From positions 1 through 29,592 of IMG/VR virus record IMGVR_UViG_3300020424_000018: a DNA stretch of 29,592 bases; one strand, 5' to 3'. Both the position numbers and the translations under genes were made by a program. The DNA is from a virus. Positions 20,183 through 26,222 of this stretch are shown here, piece after piece. Positions within the stretch are counted from its first letter, which is position 1. Every line of letters starts with the position of its first letter. The notes beneath the pieces are model-generated. The model worked only from the letters and a program-made list of their open reading frames with translations. It was not told where the DNA came from and did no database searches.

Positions 20183-21281
20183 TTTTAGTCCAGTCGTGTG
20201 GGAAGTTCATCATATACTCTACAAAGTTTGGATTCACCATGTACTTGTATTTGATTCGATCCTCGTCAGTAGTTCCTAACTTTCTGAGCATATCCATTAA
20301 CAACGTGTCAAAAGTCATAGTAGAATCGCAATGACTCAATCTTTTTCCGTCAGCTTTGCAAGGGGTGAAGTACGATTTTGTGTATTTGCGTTCTAATGTA
20401 TATGATATTGCATTTGACTCATATAGAACACCATTCAACATTTTTCCGTTTTGTGGTAGTACTTCTGAATATTCATTGTCTGTATTCCATAGATTCAGCT
20501 GATCGCTAATTATTCTATTATCTTTGATTCGAGCGTTTATTTTTGCTTTACTCGGGAATACTGATCTATTTCCAGATATCAGAAAACTGTCTTTTATACA
20601 ATGTCCTATCAGCTCACTACATGCCGGCACGATAGCATTTCCAAGCTGTTCAACTCTCGTTCTTTGCTTGTTTCGATATTTAATATCAATATCATTTGTT
20701 GGTATCATTTCAGATACACTAGCTTCTTCATTCCAGTATTCTTTCATTTCTATATTTCTTTCAAAATAATAATCTAATTCTTTGTCATGATTCGGATATG
20801 CAACGGCAAACCAACGTCTACGCAAATGAGGAGCCCCAAGCTGTTCAGCTGATATCGTTACCCATTCAACAGAATAATTGATGTTATGCAACGTAATCAA
20901 TACTTCATTTAAGCATACACTTCTGATATTTGGAACATTTTCCACAACTACGATAGCCGGCCTATATTCTTCTATGATTCTTACCATTTCAAACCAAAGT
21001 CCAGATTTGGCCCCAGCTAGACCGTCTCTAGTTTTAGTATTTGCTATAGAAATATTTTGACAAGGAAAACCACCACACAAAATATCTATATCCATATCTA
21101 CAGTTTGTTTATTGATATTCTTTACATCATCATATACTGGTATATCGTCAAACCTCTTTGACAGTAATGATATGTTAGCTTTATCGTTATCACATAGAAA
21201 AGCGGTTTTGAAAGTTAGAGCTTTACTCAAGCCCATTTCAAAACCACCTATTCCAGAAAACAAACTGCCAAGTTTCATCAT
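20172..21281 (-). CDS. C5-cytosine DNA methyltransferase (Dcm-like), 369 aa
   Basis: Motif I LFSGIGGFE (8-16), motif IV GGFPCQ with catalytic C74, motif VI ENV (114-116), motif VIII LGAPHLRRRWF (148-158) and motif IX/X RVEQLGNAIVP (209-219). It methylates C5 of cytosine in a specific site, unknown here. Only about 50 residues separate VIII from IX, where the recognition domain usually sits. Instead about 150 residues follow motif X, ending in the NPNFVEYMMNFPHDW segment (350-364). QLNLW (261-265) in this extension looks like a clamp-binding motif. Two adjacent ATG codons overlap the upstream stop, so coupling is likely. Confidence 0.93.
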   Translation of the reverse strand: MMKLGSLFSGIGGFEMGLSKALTFKTAFLCDNDKANISLLSKRFDDIPVYDDVKNINKQTVDMDIDILCGGFPCQNISIANTKTRDGLAGAKSGLWFEMVRIIEEYRPAIVVVENVPNIRSVCLNEVLITLHNINYSVEWVTISAEQLGAPHLRRRWFAVAYPNHDKELDYYFERNIEMKEYWNEEASVSEMIPTNDIDIKYRNKQRTRVEQLGNAIVPACSELIGHCIKDSFLISGNRSVFPSKAKINARIKDNRIISDQLNLWNTDNEYSEVLPQNGKMLNGVLYESNAISYTLERKYTKSYFTPCKADGKRLSHCDSTMTFDTLLMDMLRKLGTTDEDRIKYKYMVNPNFVEYMMNFPHDWTKNEA

Positions 21282-21970
21282 TCAGAAGCTCGCAATTCTA
21301 TAACATTCGATTCTTCTACTACACTTGATAGCATTTCTTCAAGATCAAATCGTTCACTATGAACATCTGTTATCTTTACCATTTCGGTTTTATCTATTCC
21401 TGTTTTATGATTGTTGTATGTATAGATAAACTTCGGAATTTCGCATTTACCAAACGCAAACTTTATTCCTAGATCAGTAGGTCTATACATTCCTTGTTCT
21501 TCTTCAGAACGCTCAGCTAATCCCCAATGAACAACATAGGGATAGTCATGACTATGATAGTCACATTCTTTGAAGTGAACATATTCACCTTTTCCCTGAC
21601 TTTTTGACTTCATTGATAGAAATACAAGTGATTGAAGAAATACACACATATTTTTCGATACCTTTCTTTTGTATTCCTTAACGTATTGATCACAACAATC
21701 GCAACGTGTTCCTCCAGGCTCTCTACGAAGTACCTTCAGCTCTTCACGTTGTACTATCACCGCCAAATCAAGCATGACAGCTGAAACTAAAGATGGATAC
21801 ATTTTGACTATCTTCTTTAATAGATACGTTTTTCTAGATCCGATATATTTACTCATTTCACCACATATCCAGATCCTCAATTTTTCGCTCTGTTCCGGTG
21901 ATAGGTTAGGCCGTTCTGTCAACGAATCTATCCAGTCATATCTTACTTGATCACTTGCTACATTACTCAT
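21278..21970 (-). CDS. Winged-helix-like phage protein with Cys cluster, 230 aa
   Basis: A helical N-terminal half precedes CDCC (residues about 100-103) and a second Cys further on (KNMCVFL). The segment YPYVVHWGLAERSEEEQG and then MYRPTDLGIKFAFG has the look of a winged-helix recognition helix and wing. The protein may bind DNA or regulate the operon. It immediately precedes the C5-methyltransferase gene with a 4-base overlap. AGGAGATAATC lies before the ATG. Conserved hypothetical proteins of this kind occur in phages, but no function is known to me. Confidence 0.55.
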   Translation of the reverse strand: MSNVASDQVRYDWIDSLTERPNLSPEQSEKLRIWICGEMSKYIGSRKTYLLKKIVKMYPSLVSAVMLDLAVIVQREELKVLRREPGGTRCDCCDQYVKEYKRKVSKNMCVFLQSLVFLSMKSKSQGKGEYVHFKECDYHSHDYPYVVHWGLAERSEEEQGMYRPTDLGIKFAFGKCEIPKFIYTYNNHKTGIDKTEMVKITDVHSERFDLEEMLSSVVEESNVIELRASE

Positions 21971-21972
21971 GA

Positions 21973-22146
21973 TTATCTCCTATTCTTTTTGTTCTTTCTT
22001 TTTGCTTTCTTCTTTTTATATTCAGCTTCTGATATTTTTCTTCTAGCGTTTTGTATTCCACTAGGATACAAAGAGCTGCTTTTGACTTTATCGTCATACA
22101 CTTGACCTAATGCCATAAGCCGGTTTATCTTAGATTGACTTTTCAT
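21973..22146 (-). CDS. Basic hypothetical protein, 57 aa
   Basis: MKSQSKINRLMALGQVYDDK... with a strongly basic C-terminus (KKKKAKRKNKKNRR), probably nucleic-acid binding and disordered. The ATG follows ACGGAGATAAAA and a promoter with a consensus -10. Its stop is 2 bases before the next start, so it appears to head the modification operon, which runs without clear breaks to the terminator at 16437-16478. Confidence 0.65.
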   Translation of the reverse strand: MKSQSKINRLMALGQVYDDKVKSSSLYPSGIQNARRKISEAEYKKKKAKRKNKKNRR

Positions 22147-22175
22147 TTTTATCTCCGTATTTAAGATTCTTAATT

Positions 22176-22204
22176 ATTATAACACATTATGAGGTATGCG
22201 TTAT
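22176..22204 (-). promoter_or_regulatory. Promoter of the DNA-modification operon
   Basis: A perfect -10 TATAAT (22181..22176) is preceded by ATAATGTGTTATAAT, which keeps the right arm of the recurring dyad. The -35 region (ATAACG at 17 bases) is poor, so an activator or the dyad-binding factor may matter here. The promoter overlaps the 3' end of the gene at 22187-22792. Confidence 0.45.
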
Positions 22205-22792
22205 GTTTATCATGTTATTTTTCAATAGATACATAATGATATCTTCTTTCGGTATTGATATCACTTCTTTATCATCAGACTTCTTCATAGCTGTTCTTTC
22301 ACGATTCATAACAATATTTATATTTGTGTTTAATCGTTGTATTTCGCTATTCTGTTTTTCGATCAGCTTCGTTTGTTTTTCAATACGTTCTTCTAATTGT
22401 ATTGTTTTATTTACAAGTGTTTCTAGCCAAGTACCAACAATATGATTTTCAGTATCTACAACACTTTGAACAGCTTGCTCTACTATATCGAATGTCTTAT
22501 TTTCTTCCGGACCAGAATATATAAGATTTTCAACAGTACAACCAAACACTTTTGCAAATACTTCTAATACAGTATCTTTGACGAGTTTTTGGTCTTTGCT
22601 CTCTATTTGCTTGTAGTGAGATAATGAAATAACAAAATCCGATTTCGTAGGATCATCTTTGTTGATTGAATTCACATGTTCTACAAACTTCGTTTGCGTT
22701 GCAAAGTGTTTCTTTCTCAATGCTTTTAACACTTGTCTATTTACGATATATTTTTTGTTATAATTTATATGTTTTCTATATTTTCTAGTCAT
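22187..22792 (-). CDS. Possible HTH regulator with coiled coil, 201 aa
   Basis: Residues about 20-85 (LKALRKKHFATQTKFVEHVN... SLSHYKQIESKDQKLVKDT... VFAKVFGCTVENLIY) resemble a Cro/CI-type helix-turn-helix, with the typical 'A..FGCTVE.LI' end. Residues about 130-170 (LEERIEKQTKLIEKQNSEIQ) form a clear coiled coil, suggesting a dimer. It is a candidate for the factor binding the recurring promoter dyad, on position and fold alone. ACGGAGAAGATA precedes the ATG, and it overlaps the upstream gene by 8 bases. Confidence 0.6.
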   Translation of the reverse strand: MTRKYRKHINYNKKYIVNRQVLKALRKKHFATQTKFVEHVNSINKDDPTKSDFVISLSHYKQIESKDQKLVKDTVLEVFAKVFGCTVENLIYSGPEENKTFDIVEQAVQSVVDTENHIVGTWLETLVNKTIQLEERIEKQTKLIEKQNSEIQRLNTNINIVMNRERTAMKKSDDKEVISIPKEDIIMYLLKNNMINITHTS

Positions 22793-23096
22793 TATCTTCT
22801 CCGTTGTTGTTATTTTCCTCTGTATCTAGTTCATCAATCTGATCAATAACGTCACTGATCGTATCACCATGACAAGCTTTTGTTATAGAAAGGGCAATCT
22901 TTTTTAGAGACTTACCTAGCAAAGGTACTTCGTGAAAATCATGTCTTATTGAACCATTACCACCTTCATATAGCTGATCTTTGCGTTCAAGCTCTTCAGC
23001 TAGAGCTTTATGTATTTCAAACTCTTTTTTGGTAGAGTAACAAGTGACATACATGTTCATATCAAGCATGTCTGTCGTGACGATTATATAAATCAT
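22785..23096 (-). CDS. Hypothetical protein, 103 aa
   Basis: MIYIIVTTDMLDMNMYVTCY, helical middle, and an acidic Asn-rich tail (DELDTEENNNNGEDND). No recognised family. The ATG has AACAACGGAGGTAAAA type spacing and a promoter at 23121-23150. It is co-transcribed with the HTH-like gene downstream and could modulate it; that is a guess. Confidence 0.6.
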   Translation of the reverse strand: MIYIIVTTDMLDMNMYVTCYSTKKEFEIHKALAEELERKDQLYEGGNGSIRHDFHEVPLLGKSLKKIALSITKACHGDTISDVIDQIDELDTEENNNNGEDND

Positions 23097-23120
23097 TTTT
23101 ACCTCCGTTGTAGTAAAATC

Positions 23121-23150
23121 ATTATATCACAAAACGTATTACTCTGTGAA
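23121..23150 (-). promoter_or_regulatory. Promoter with operator dyad for the 23096-22187 regulators
   Basis: TTCACA (23150..23145), 18 bases, TATAAT (23126..23121). The spacer GTAATAC-GTTTT-GTGATAT is a near copy of the dyad at 4446-4464. A CTACAACGGAGG leader follows. If the HTH protein of this transcript binds the dyad, it would regulate itself. Confidence 0.6.
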
Positions 23151-23155
23151 ACTTT

Positions 23156-23449
23156 TTATGATTTTATTTCACTTTGTTCTTCTTTGATTATTTTTCTGAT
23201 GAAAATAGTGTCGGCCTGAAGAACAAGCTCCAATCCTAGAAATTCCACCAATCTCATCACTGCATACCACGGAGGTTGACGTTTGTCAGAACCACTCGCT
23301 AACGTACTACAAGATTGAGGACTCATTTCAAGAAACATCGCTGTTTCTGTATTATTATGACCAGTTTGAGCCATATATGTAGCTCTTAAATCTCGGAACA
23401 GAGCTTGACGTGGCATGTCAATCCCTTTGGTTGCGTATTTTCCAAACAT
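23156..23449 (-). CDS. XRE/Cro-like HTH regulator, 97 aa
   Basis: The central segment NNTETAMFLEMSPQSCSTLA, then GSDKRQPPWYAVMRLVEFLG, reads as a helix-turn-helix with the T-x-x-x-A-x-x-L-x-M-S-x-Q-S-x-S spacing of XRE-type repressors. The longer frame opens at 23503, but AAGGAGATCAAC lies before the ATG at 23449, so the shorter form is chosen. Its promoter (23475-23503) contains a partial copy of the recurring dyad, compatible with autoregulation. A second candidate for the common regulator. Confidence 0.65.
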   Translation of the reverse strand: MFGKYATKGIDMPRQALFRDLRATYMAQTGHNNTETAMFLEMSPQSCSTLASGSDKRQPPWYAVMRLVEFLGLELVLQADTIFIRKIIKEEQSEIKS

Positions 23450-23474
23450 GTTGATCTCCTTTGGTATATATTCA

Positions 23475-23503
23475 ATAATAACACAAAATGATCTATATGT
23501 CAA
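23475..23503 (-). promoter_or_regulatory. Promoter of the XRE-like gene
   Basis: TTGACA (23503..23498), 17 bases, TATTAT (23480..23475). The spacer has ATAGATC-ATTTT-GTGTTAT, with a good right arm and a weak left arm of the common dyad. Confidence 0.6.
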
Positions 23504-23512
23504 TTTGTAGTA

Positions 23513-25009
23513 TTATGTTGGTGGTGAAGTCTTAAAAGGGTGACTAGAAGGAAGTAAGGCCTCTAAATTCCACTTCCAAGCTAGATATCCTTCTGTCTTT
23601 TGGCGAATCGTATCTGTCATGCCACCAGAACCAACTTGAACCAATAAATATTCTGCTAGATCAAATGATCCATATAGATAATCCGGAGCTGTTTCAGTAA
23701 ACACTCTTCTACCTAGCATAAACAATAAGCCTGGATCTGATAAATCTGAATTCAACGGTCTATCAGATAGTACTGTTCCCACTATTGATCCATTAAAATA
23801 AACAGCTGCTCTATTTGTTATAGTGCCAAAAGATATGATTTCTAGTATTCCCCAATTCTGCATTACAAAGGCCGGCCCCTTTACTTGAGCCGCACTATTG
23901 TTGAAAAATCTTCCATCTCTGTCGTGTGTTGTACTACTTAAAATAGAATTCACAGCTTCAAATTGATATCCTCTTCCGTAATTACCAAGTGGAGCTACAG
24001 TATCATCAGGATCTGAAACAGATCTGCCATCTCCAACTATACCATTATTTTCCCAAAATCTAATTACTGCAAACATAGCTACGCCTAGATTAAATCCCGA
24101 ATTGAATATATCGAATCCAGAATTGATAGCTCCTTGTAGAAAATTATTCTTTGATCGATCAAAACGAACATAAGCCAAACTATTCAACGTAGCTGATGTG
24201 GGCGATTCCGGTCTATTACTACCGGTTTGAGTTAATGAATAACTTGAACCCAATCGAGTTTGTGAAGAATCTGCCCACGAATCTACAAAATCTCCAGTCT
24301 TTGTTAAACCTACATCACCTCTTAACCATAGAATGAGAAATGTAGATGTTAGATCTACAGCTGTGTCATAGAAACTGTTTGGATATAGGCCAGTATAAGC
24401 TCCTGTTCCGGATGAAGTATATTGGAATATCGTGAAGTTATCTACATAAGCGGTCCCACCTTGCATTTGAATACCAGCATATCCAGTAACCAAAGCTGAA
24501 ACCGAAGAATCTCCAGCATTAACTAACACTTCATCATCTACTAAGAATTGAATCGTTACGGGATTTGTTCCAAATGTATTCAATCTCATAGTATGCAATA
24601 CACCATAAGTATATGTATCATTTGAAAGAGTAGAACTAGCTAACACAGTATCAACACCAGACACTCTTCTAACTATTTCAGCAACCCCATCTTTTGGCGA
24701 TATTCGACCAATATAACAAGATTCAGCTGTTGTAGGGGCCGTAGTAGTCAGAGCTGAAGCTCGGCTAATAATACCCAATGAAGCTCCATTAAACGTAGTA
24801 GCACTGACGTATGTAGGAAACGCATAATTCATAGTTACTGCATAATGAACATCAGTGAAATTTGTTGTTGTTCCTGCCAGTGTAAACAAATAATCTTCTG
24901 CATACTGACTTTGACCAGCTGTAGTGACTAGCACTCTACCGGTTAATAGCCCTGTCGGATCGTTTATAGCTCCCCAGCCAGATCCTCCGCTCCAATTGCT
25001 CTTTGACAT
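23513..25009 (-). CDS. LamG/concanavalin-A-like adhesin or tail protein, 498 aa
   Basis: Two beta-sandwich domains are suggested. The first (about 1-205) has the strand pattern ending YVDNFTIFQYTSSGTG. The second (about 225-498) begins FLILWLRGDVGLT..VDSWADSS and ends EGYLAWKWNLEALLPSSHPF, a very common ending of LamG-type domains. Such domains bind surface glycans, so a receptor-binding or tail-associated protein is likely. Ser/Thr/Gly-rich composition and absence of a signal peptide fit a virion protein. AGAGGATA-ATG overlaps the stop of the upstream gene (TAATG). Exact virion location is not shown by the sequence. Confidence 0.75.
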   Translation of the reverse strand: MSKSNWSGGSGWGAINDPTGLLTGRVLVTTAGQSQYAEDYLFTLAGTTTNFTDVHYAVTMNYAFPTYVSATTFNGASLGIISRASALTTTAPTTAESCYIGRISPKDGVAEIVRRVSGVDTVLASSTLSNDTYTYGVLHTMRLNTFGTNPVTIQFLVDDEVLVNAGDSSVSALVTGYAGIQMQGGTAYVDNFTIFQYTSSGTGAYTGLYPNSFYDTAVDLTSTFLILWLRGDVGLTKTGDFVDSWADSSQTRLGSSYSLTQTGSNRPESPTSATLNSLAYVRFDRSKNNFLQGAINSGFDIFNSGFNLGVAMFAVIRFWENNGIVGDGRSVSDPDDTVAPLGNYGRGYQFEAVNSILSSTTHDRDGRFFNNSAAQVKGPAFVMQNWGILEIISFGTITNRAAVYFNGSIVGTVLSDRPLNSDLSDPGLLFMLGRRVFTETAPDYLYGSFDLAEYLLVQVGSGGMTDTIRQKTEGYLAWKWNLEALLPSSHPFKTSPPT

Positions 25010-25224
25010 TATCCTCTCCCTTCACCACGTTGATGATATGGTATTGTAATATCATGAATCAGATTACCGAACCTAATCAAACTCGATCCACGATCAAACT
25101 TTTTAAGTAATACATAACCACCTAACCAAAATATTTCACTCGTTGGATGAGCTATCATGTTGTGTAGAGTCCAGTGTAGCGGTTTCGGTAGAACTTTCGT
25201 TATGATCTTGTTTCCTGTTTTCAT
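25009..25224 (-). CDS. Small 'HNMIAHP' phage protein, about 71 aa
   Basis: MKTGNKIITKVLPKPLHWTL then HNMIAHPTSEIFWLGGYV. The H-N-x-I-A-H-P motif belongs to a small phage protein family whose function I do not know. It is amphipathic rather than clearly membrane-spanning. The frame opens at 25254, but AAGGATACAGAAG precedes the ATG at 25224. It overlaps the 3' end of 25136-25390 by 89 bases in another frame, and its stop overlaps the adhesin start. Confidence 0.6.
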   Translation of the reverse strand: MKTGNKIITKVLPKPLHWTLHNMIAHPTSEIFWLGGYVLLKKFDRGSSLIRFGNLIHDITIPYHQRGEGRG

Positions 25225-25390
25225 CTTCTGTATCCTTTCTTGTAATTGTGACATTGTTCTGAGCTATTGCTCGGATGATTTGATCGTCAGTTTCTGAAGG
25301 ATTTCTTTTTGCCATTTCAAACTGATGTTTTCTAACTGCTCTATTTTTGTTCCAACGTCTGATATGAAACCAATTTAATTCATTTGACAT
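25136..25390 (-). CDS. Hypothetical protein, 84 aa, overlapping the next gene
   Basis: MSNELNWFHIRRWNKNRAVR, basic at the N-terminus, followed by a polar Thr/Ser/Asp/Asn-rich tail (NESSTETATLDSTQHDSSSN). The frame opens at 25417; the ATG at 25390 has AGGAGAATAGAC and is preferred. The low-complexity tail is the part that overlaps the HNMIAHP gene, suggesting that the tail grew over an existing gene or that its sequence is little constrained. Confidence 0.55.
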   Translation of the reverse strand: MSNELNWFHIRRWNKNRAVRKHQFEMAKRNPSETDDQIIRAIAQNNVTITRKDTEDENRKQDHNESSTETATLDSTQHDSSSNE

Positions 25391-25400
25391 GTCTATTCTC

Positions 25401-25739
25401 CTATCGGTTGTCACCACTTCCTTTTATCGTACCACGTTCATATCTACTTTGTAACTTCTTATTATTTTCTTTGGCTATCGTTTCTAGATCTGTTCCGATT
25501 TCTCTAGCACATGCTGAAACGTACCATAGAACATCACCAAGCTCTTTGATGATATCATATTTCTTTTTCTGTATTCCTACTTCTATACTTTCTTCATCAC
25601 GAATTATCTTTTTGATTTTTCCAGAACATTCACCAGCTTCTTCAACCAAGCCCAAAAATACATAGCAAAGGCCTATGTTGTTCACTCTAGGATAGTTAGC
25701 TGTTTTTTCAGCTTCTCGGTCGTATTCATCAAATGTCAT
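25401..25739 (-). CDS. MazG-like nucleotide pyrophosphohydrolase, 112 aa
   Basis: All-alpha NTP-PPase motif: E33-E34-x-x-E37 (LVEEAGECSG) and E66-x-x-D69 (KELGDVLWYV), the metal-binding E-E-x-x-E ... E-x-x-D pattern of MazG proteins. Length fits single-domain phage MazG. These enzymes hydrolyse NTPs or dNTPs (possibly modified ones) to monophosphate and pyrophosphate. No clear ribosome-binding site lies before the ATG, which is 4 bases after the upstream stop, so coupled translation is likely. A link with the DNA-modification genes, for example pool cleansing, is possible but not shown. Confidence 0.85.
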   Translation of the reverse strand: MTFDEYDREAEKTANYPRVNNIGLCYVFLGLVEEAGECSGKIKKIIRDEESIEVGIQKKKYDIIKELGDVLWYVSACAREIGTDLETIAKENNKKLQSRYERGTIKGSGDNR

Positions 25740-25743
25740 TCGA

Positions 25744-26115
25744 TTATTTCACTTTGTTCTTCTTTGAATACTTACCACTTCGAACATACTTGCGTTTTGT
25801 CTTTGGTTCTTCTTTCTTCTTCACTACTTCTTTCTTTGGCGGTGGTTTTTCTGTCTTTGGTTCTTCTTTTGGTTCAACAATATCTTTTCTAACATCTTCT
25901 TTGTAAGCATTAAAAGATACGATTGACTCAATATGAGCTTTGCGTATCGTCATGACTTTGATCGTGGCCTTTGGCAAGATATTATCTTTGATTCTTTCAT
26001 CAACACCATGTAGCTCCATATAATCAGATCCCAGTATCGCACTTTCAAATATCGCTTTGCAAGGCACCGGTGCTATTTCTTTGGCACCATTCAATTTAAT
26101 ATAAATCACAAACAT
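25744..26115 (-). CDS. Hypothetical protein with Lys/Pro-rich tail, 123 aa
   Basis: MFVIYIKLNGAKEIAPV... is a strand-rich N-terminal domain of about 70 residues, followed by a repetitive basic tail (PKEEPKTEKPPPKKEVVKKK, then KRKYVRSGKYSKKNKVK) that may bind nucleic acid or cell wall polymer. The frame opens at 26169, but the ATG at 26115 has AAGGAG exactly 7 bases upstream. That site is one arm of a 12-bp hairpin (26122-26160) with a T6 run between the hairpin and the ATG, so expression appears to be structure-controlled. Confidence 0.65.
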   Translation of the reverse strand: MFVIYIKLNGAKEIAPVPCKAIFESAILGSDYMELHGVDERIKDNILPKATIKVMTIRKAHIESIVSFNAYKEDVRKDIVEPKEEPKTEKPPPKKEVVKKKEEPKTKRKYVRSGKYSKKNKVK

Positions 26116-26160
26116 AAAAAAGCTCCTTTCTATATCATTTTGTATAACATAGAAAGGAGC
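26116..26160 (-). terminator. Terminator-like hairpin containing the ribosome-binding site of 26115
   Basis: GCTCCTTTCTAT (26122-26133) and ATAGAAAGGAGC (26149-26160) are perfect 12-bp arms around a 15-base loop, followed on the minus strand by TTTTTT (26121..26116) and then ATG. The 3' arm carries AAGGAG. It would end transcripts from the fibre gene, and in any read-through transcript would hide the ribosome-binding site. Confidence 0.75.
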
Positions 26161-26169
26161 GGAATACAA
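26141..26169 (-). promoter_or_regulatory. Promoter inside the hairpin at 26122-26160
   Basis: TTGTAT (26169..26164), 17 bases, TATACA (26146..26141). The -10 lies in the loop, with ATACAAAATGATATAG following as at two other promoters. A transcript from it would lack the 5' arm and keep the ribosome-binding site free. AATACAAT-AA-ATTGTATT, a perfect inverted repeat (26163-26180), overlaps the -35. Confidence 0.5.
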
Positions 26170-26222
26170 TAAATTGTATTATTATTAATTCTCCAACCCG
26201 AAGAAATTCTTTTAATTATTTA

